Source of the DNA: Portibacter marinus
GTDB taxonomy: Bacteria > Bacteroidota > Bacteroidia > Chitinophagales > Saprospiraceae
Assembly: GCF_021533195.1 (NCBI RefSeq)
Contig: NZ_JAJNKB010000008.1
Span: 1 to 64,000 of the forward strand
Reading direction: 5' to 3'
DNA: 64,000 nucleotides
Numbering within the stretch: position 1 is the first letter of the stretch; each line of letters opens with the position of its first letter. The notes below the pieces were generated by a model, which worked only from the letters and a program-made list of their open reading frames with translations, made no database searches and was not told the origin of the DNA. Of this stretch, positions 61,548 to 64,000 are shown one piece after another. A program made the position numbers and the translations under genes.

Positions 61548-62112
61548 TCTCAAGCCCATCAAGAATTTCCTGCTCTTGATCCACCCACCACTCTAATCTC
61601 TGGTATACTTGATCTTTCGAAAAGTAGTTTAAAGCCATTTTAACGAAGATATGACCATGTTTGGCTTCTGAAGTCCACAGCATCTTATAAAACTTTTTAA
61701 GTTCCGGATCTTCAAGAGCATCTGCAACCATTTTGAAGCGTTCGGCACCGCGAGTTTCCACAATAGAAGCAATTAAAAGTCGATCGAGAAAGCGTTCCTC
61801 TCTGCCAGAGTGACATTTTTTAATCAAAGCTTTTACATAGGGATCCTCACCCATGCTGTGTGGTAAAGGTATTCCTCTCTTTTCCATTAATAGATAAACT
61901 TGCTGGAAGTGTTCAAGTTCTTCAATTCCTGTCTCGATTAAATCTGGAATAATCTCCTTTCTGTCAGGATATTTTGCCACAAAACTCATGGCCATGGATG
62001 AAGCTTTTCGCTCACAATCTAAATGATCTTGCAAAAACGAATCAAAATCTGACATGACAGCATTAATCCATTCCTGGCTGCTGGGTGCCTTAATATCCAG
62101 GTTTAATTTCAT
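61528..62112 (-). CDS. miaE: tRNA-(ms2io6A)-hydroxylase
   Basis: A 194-residue non-haem di-iron monooxygenase that hydroxylates the isopentenyl group of ms2i6A37 in tRNA. The four-helix ferritin-like fold carries the di-iron ligands: CERKASSMAM, TGIEELEHFQQVY (ExxH), ETRGAERF and EAKHGHIF (ExxH). The length is that of the family. It follows the 43-residue membrane protein gene by 17 bp on the same strand and overlaps the end of the glycosyltransferase gene by 20 bp. Confidence 0.93.
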   Translation of the reverse strand: MKLNLDIKAPSSQEWINAVMSDFDSFLQDHLDCERKASSMAMSFVAKYPDRKEIIPDLIETGIEELEHFQQVYLLMEKRGIPLPHSMGEDPYVKALIKKCHSGREERFLDRLLIASIVETRGAERFKMVADALEDPELKKFYKMLWTSEAKHGHIFVKMALNYFSKDQVYQRLEWWVDQEQEILDGLEIRAALH

Positions 62113-62129
62113 TCAATGATGGATTTGAC

Positions 62130-62261
62130 TTACAACGAAGCTCTGTACATAAGATAGAGCAAAAAAATGATTACCGCAGTCACCACAATAGACACAACGA
62201 AAAATTTTCTCTGCTCTTTTTTGTCTCTCAATTTCTTTCTTTGTTGCTTTCCTCTAGACAT
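62130..62261 (-). CDS. 43-residue membrane protein, hypothetical
   Basis: A short ORF from ATG 62261 to TAA at 62130. The N-terminal 19 residues are strongly basic and polar (MSRGKQQRKKLRDKKEQRK), followed by one membrane helix (about 20-38, FFVVSIVVTAVIIFLLYLM) and a short YRASL tail. The positive-inside rule predicts N-in topology. It fills the 240-bp space upstream of miaE, with only 17 bp between, so both are likely on one transcript. Codon use is not obviously unlike that of neighbours. Function unknown. Confidence 0.6.
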   Translation of the reverse strand: MSRGKQQRKKLRDKKEQRKFFVVSIVVTAVIIFLLYLMYRASL

Positions 62262-62388
62262 ACCTTAAGAATTTGTAGCAATATAATAAACTGCTGTTAT
62301 TAGATGAAATCTGTCTGGCAATAGTTTTTGCCTTTCGAACATCTCACGTAAAGTGATGGTCCGATTTTTATCAAAGCAAAAGAATGAT

Positions 62389-63621
62389 ATGGGTAAAAAG
62401 GAATTGAAAAAGTCGCTTGGCTTTTGGGACGTACTAATGTTTGGTGTAGGAGGTATCATAGGCGCAGGGATCTACGCCATCATAGGAAAGGCAGCAACTC
62501 ATGGTGGAAATATGCTCTGGCTTAGTTTCGTCATTGCTTCATTGGTAGCATTGCTCACTGGTTTAAGTTACGCAGAATTTGTAAGCCGTTTTCCCGATGC
62601 CGGTGGGAGCTTTGAATATATCAAGCAAAGTTTTGGTAAGAAAACAGCGCTTTACATGTCCATTTTTATGACATTCACTGGTTTCGTAGCAGCTGCCGCG
62701 ATTGCCATTAGCTTTGCAGAATATTTTAGCAGGCTTATAGAAACTCCCAGTTGGATCGTGGTCATTGGAGTTGTAGCCTTAATGGCTTTTTTTAATATTG
62801 TCGGCTCCAAGTACTCTTCTTACTTTAATATGTTCGCTACGATTGTTACGCTAGCTGGATTAATTTTGGTTATTGCTTTTTCAATTCCTGATATAGGAAG
62901 TAAGAACCTGCTGGAGATGAATTCGAAAGGTGTCAATGGCATCATCGCCGGAGCCGCCCTTATATTTTTCAGTTATATAGGCTTTGAAGACCTTGTCAAA
63001 ATGGCAGAAGAAACCAAAAATCCCCGTGTTAATATGCCGTGGGCAATCATTTTGAGCGGTGTCATCGTTATGGTGTTTTATGTCTTAATTGCCATTTGCA
63101 GTGTAAGTACCTTGGGTTGGGAAGAACTTTCGAGTTCTAATGGTCCTTTGGCAGCAGTGATTGAGTCGCAGTGGGGGGCTATCGGAGCTACGATTTTAGT
63201 GATTGTAGCGCTCTTCGCGACCAGCAAAACAATACTTAGCAATATTCTGGGTACTTCAAGGTTGCTTTATGACGTGGCCAGAGATAGTGATATAAGTTGG
63301 CTAAAGAGATTTACCACGCTTTCCGGTATTGGTAATACGCCGAATTATGCCATCATTTCTATTAGTATCTTAGCAATTGGCTTTGGATTGATAGGGAATC
63401 TTGAAGTGGTTGCCAGCATGAGCAATATCTTCATTTTCATCGTCTTCGGAATGGTCAACCTGGGATTGATTCTATATAGAAGAGATCATCCGGAGGCAGA
63501 AACTCCGAAATTTAAGGTGCCACTAAATTTTAATAATGTATCTGTTCTTACCTTTCTGGCGCTCATTACTATCATCGTAATGTTCGTATACAATATCATC
63601 AATTTGATTAAAGGATACTAG
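62389..63621 (+). CDS. APC-family amino acid permease
   Basis: About 410 residues from ATG 62389 (MGKKELKKSLGFWDV); ATG 62356 is an alternative. About 12 membrane helices. The first shows GVGGIIGAGIYAIIG, the substrate-binding Gly-rich unwound helix of the APC/LeuT fold, and helix 6 contains FFSYIGFEDLVKMAEETKNP, the APC consensus. The N-terminal SLGFWDV and C-terminal cytoplasmic RRDHPEAETPKFKVP are typical. The amino acid transported is unknown. Its end overlaps the helicase gene by 4 bp. Confidence 0.88.
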   Translation: MGKKELKKSLGFWDVLMFGVGGIIGAGIYAIIGKAATHGGNMLWLSFVIASLVALLTGLSYAEFVSRFPDAGGSFEYIKQSFGKKTALYMSIFMTFTGFVAAAAIAISFAEYFSRLIETPSWIVVIGVVALMAFFNIVGSKYSSYFNMFATIVTLAGLILVIAFSIPDIGSKNLLEMNSKGVNGIIAGAALIFFSYIGFEDLVKMAEETKNPRVNMPWAIILSGVIVMVFYVLIAICSVSTLGWEELSSSNGPLAAVIESQWGAIGATILVIVALFATSKTILSNILGTSRLLYDVARDSDISWLKRFTTLSGIGNTPNYAIISISILAIGFGLIGNLEVVASMSNIFIFIVFGMVNLGLILYRRDHPEAETPKFKVPLNFNNVSVLTFLALITIIVMFVYNIINLIKGY

Positions 63622-64000
63622 CCCCGTTTCTTTTGTTGGTAGAAATCAACAATTTTCTCGTCAACGAAAATATCCCGAGGTCTGATCTTTCGCTTAAGCT
63701 GAATACCCTCCAGAGATCTGCATCTTGAAAGTGCAACGTAGGTTTGGCCATATTCGAAAGAACCTGTCCCTACATCAATAATCACATTGTCAAAAGTCTT
63801 GCCCTGGCTCTTGTGGATAGTAATCGCCCATGCCATCTTAAGAGGATACTGCTCAAAAGAGCCCACCACTTCAGATTTGATCTGGTTTTCTTCGTGACGA
63901 TACTTTTGTATTTCCCAAACTAATTTTGGAACCTTGATTTCGGACTCCATGCCATCATCACCCACAATCTCAACAATTATTTCCTCGTGACTCAGTGCTT
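63618..64000 (-). CDS. Pif1/RecD-like helicase (C-terminal part, runs off right edge)
   Basis: The frame is open on the minus strand from the right edge to a stop at 63618, giving about 127 residues. It contains the UvrD_C_2-type helicase segment AWAITIHKSQGKTFDNVIID, followed by GQTYVALSRCRSLEGI (motif VI of superfamily 1B). The N-terminal Walker motifs lie outside the window. Such proteins in Bacteroidota are long AAA/Pif1-like DNA helicases. A GTG at 63965 is in frame but is not the start. Confidence 0.85.
   Translation of the reverse strand, partial: ALSHEEIIVEIVGDDGMESEIKVPKLVWEIQKYRHEENQIKSEVVGSFEQYPLKMAWAITIHKSQGKTFDNVIIDVGTGSFEYGQTYVALSRCRSLEGIQLKRKIRPRDIFVDEKIVDFYQQKKRG

Overview
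The window looks like chromosomal DNA of an AT-rich member of the Bacteroidota, most likely a marine or aquatic lineage near the Saprospiria. The evidence is the gene content (HYR/PKD repeat adhesin, TonB-dependent receptor with a carboxypeptidase-like N-terminus, DUF5683 next to parAB, DUF4369-type thioredoxin lipoprotein, START, SIMPL and WbqC proteins), promoter-like TAnnTTTG boxes, and the absence of Shine-Dalgarno sequences. The genus call is inference. No phage, insertion sequence, CRISPR array or rRNA operon was seen. Almost everything is chromosomal housekeeping or envelope biology.

Layout. 1-2112 (minus) is the N-terminal 704 residues of a large secreted adhesin with PKD and HYR-like repeats that runs off the left edge. 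An ECF sigma/anti-sigma pair follows (2491-3616), then lysA, a double GNAT acetyltransferase, and an exopolysaccharide pair (UDP-glucuronate decarboxylase plus a Wza-like multi-SLBB exporter). tRNA-Glu, gap and pgk come next. A uronate operon (kdgK-eda-uxaA) converts altronate through KDG to KDPG and then to pyruvate and glyceraldehyde 3-phosphate. After it come an aromatic amino acid hydroxylase, a FAH-family hydrolase, a sodium:solute symporter, and a divergent pair of exported sugar enzymes (Tat-targeted Gfo/Idh oxidoreductase and a double DUF1080 protein). At 25-30 kb are alanine dehydrogenase with an unusual upstream region, a pseudouridine synthase and DUF5683-parB-parA. At 30-38 kb are an FMN reductase, a START protein, purM, an LEA-like repeat protein, purB, a membrane metalloprotease-TPR fusion, a SIMPL protein, a Tat-targeted aminotransferase and an alpha/beta hydrolase. 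At 38-46 kb are small membrane proteins, a SemiSWEET, a CotH-like kinase with an embedded PKD domain, a DUF3820-sulfatase pair, a thioredoxin lipoprotein and lgt. At 46-64 kb are a 1889-residue alpha-2-macroglobulin lipoprotein, two ABC systems, a TonB-dependent receptor, a dynamin-like GTPase with WbqC, a GT2 glycosyltransferase, MiaE, an unlisted 43-residue membrane protein, an amino acid permease and the C-terminus of a Pif1/RecD-like helicase.

The most interesting signals are three. (i) A perfect-spacing sigma-54-type promoter (26521-26536, minus) is followed by an intrinsic terminator at 26426-26454, upstream of ald; a second promoter-terminator unit lies just upstream. No minus-strand protein gene precedes either terminator, so each implies a small RNA or an attenuated leader. 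(ii) A CotH-type kinase domain is split by a PKD domain and a Cys-rich linker, in a tight operon with a SemiSWEET sugar transporter. (iii) A dynamin-like GTPase is translationally coupled to WbqC and separated from a divergent GT2 glycosyltransferase by only 24 bp. Several starts are placed at internal ATGs, or at a TTG where no ATG exists; reasons are given per entry.
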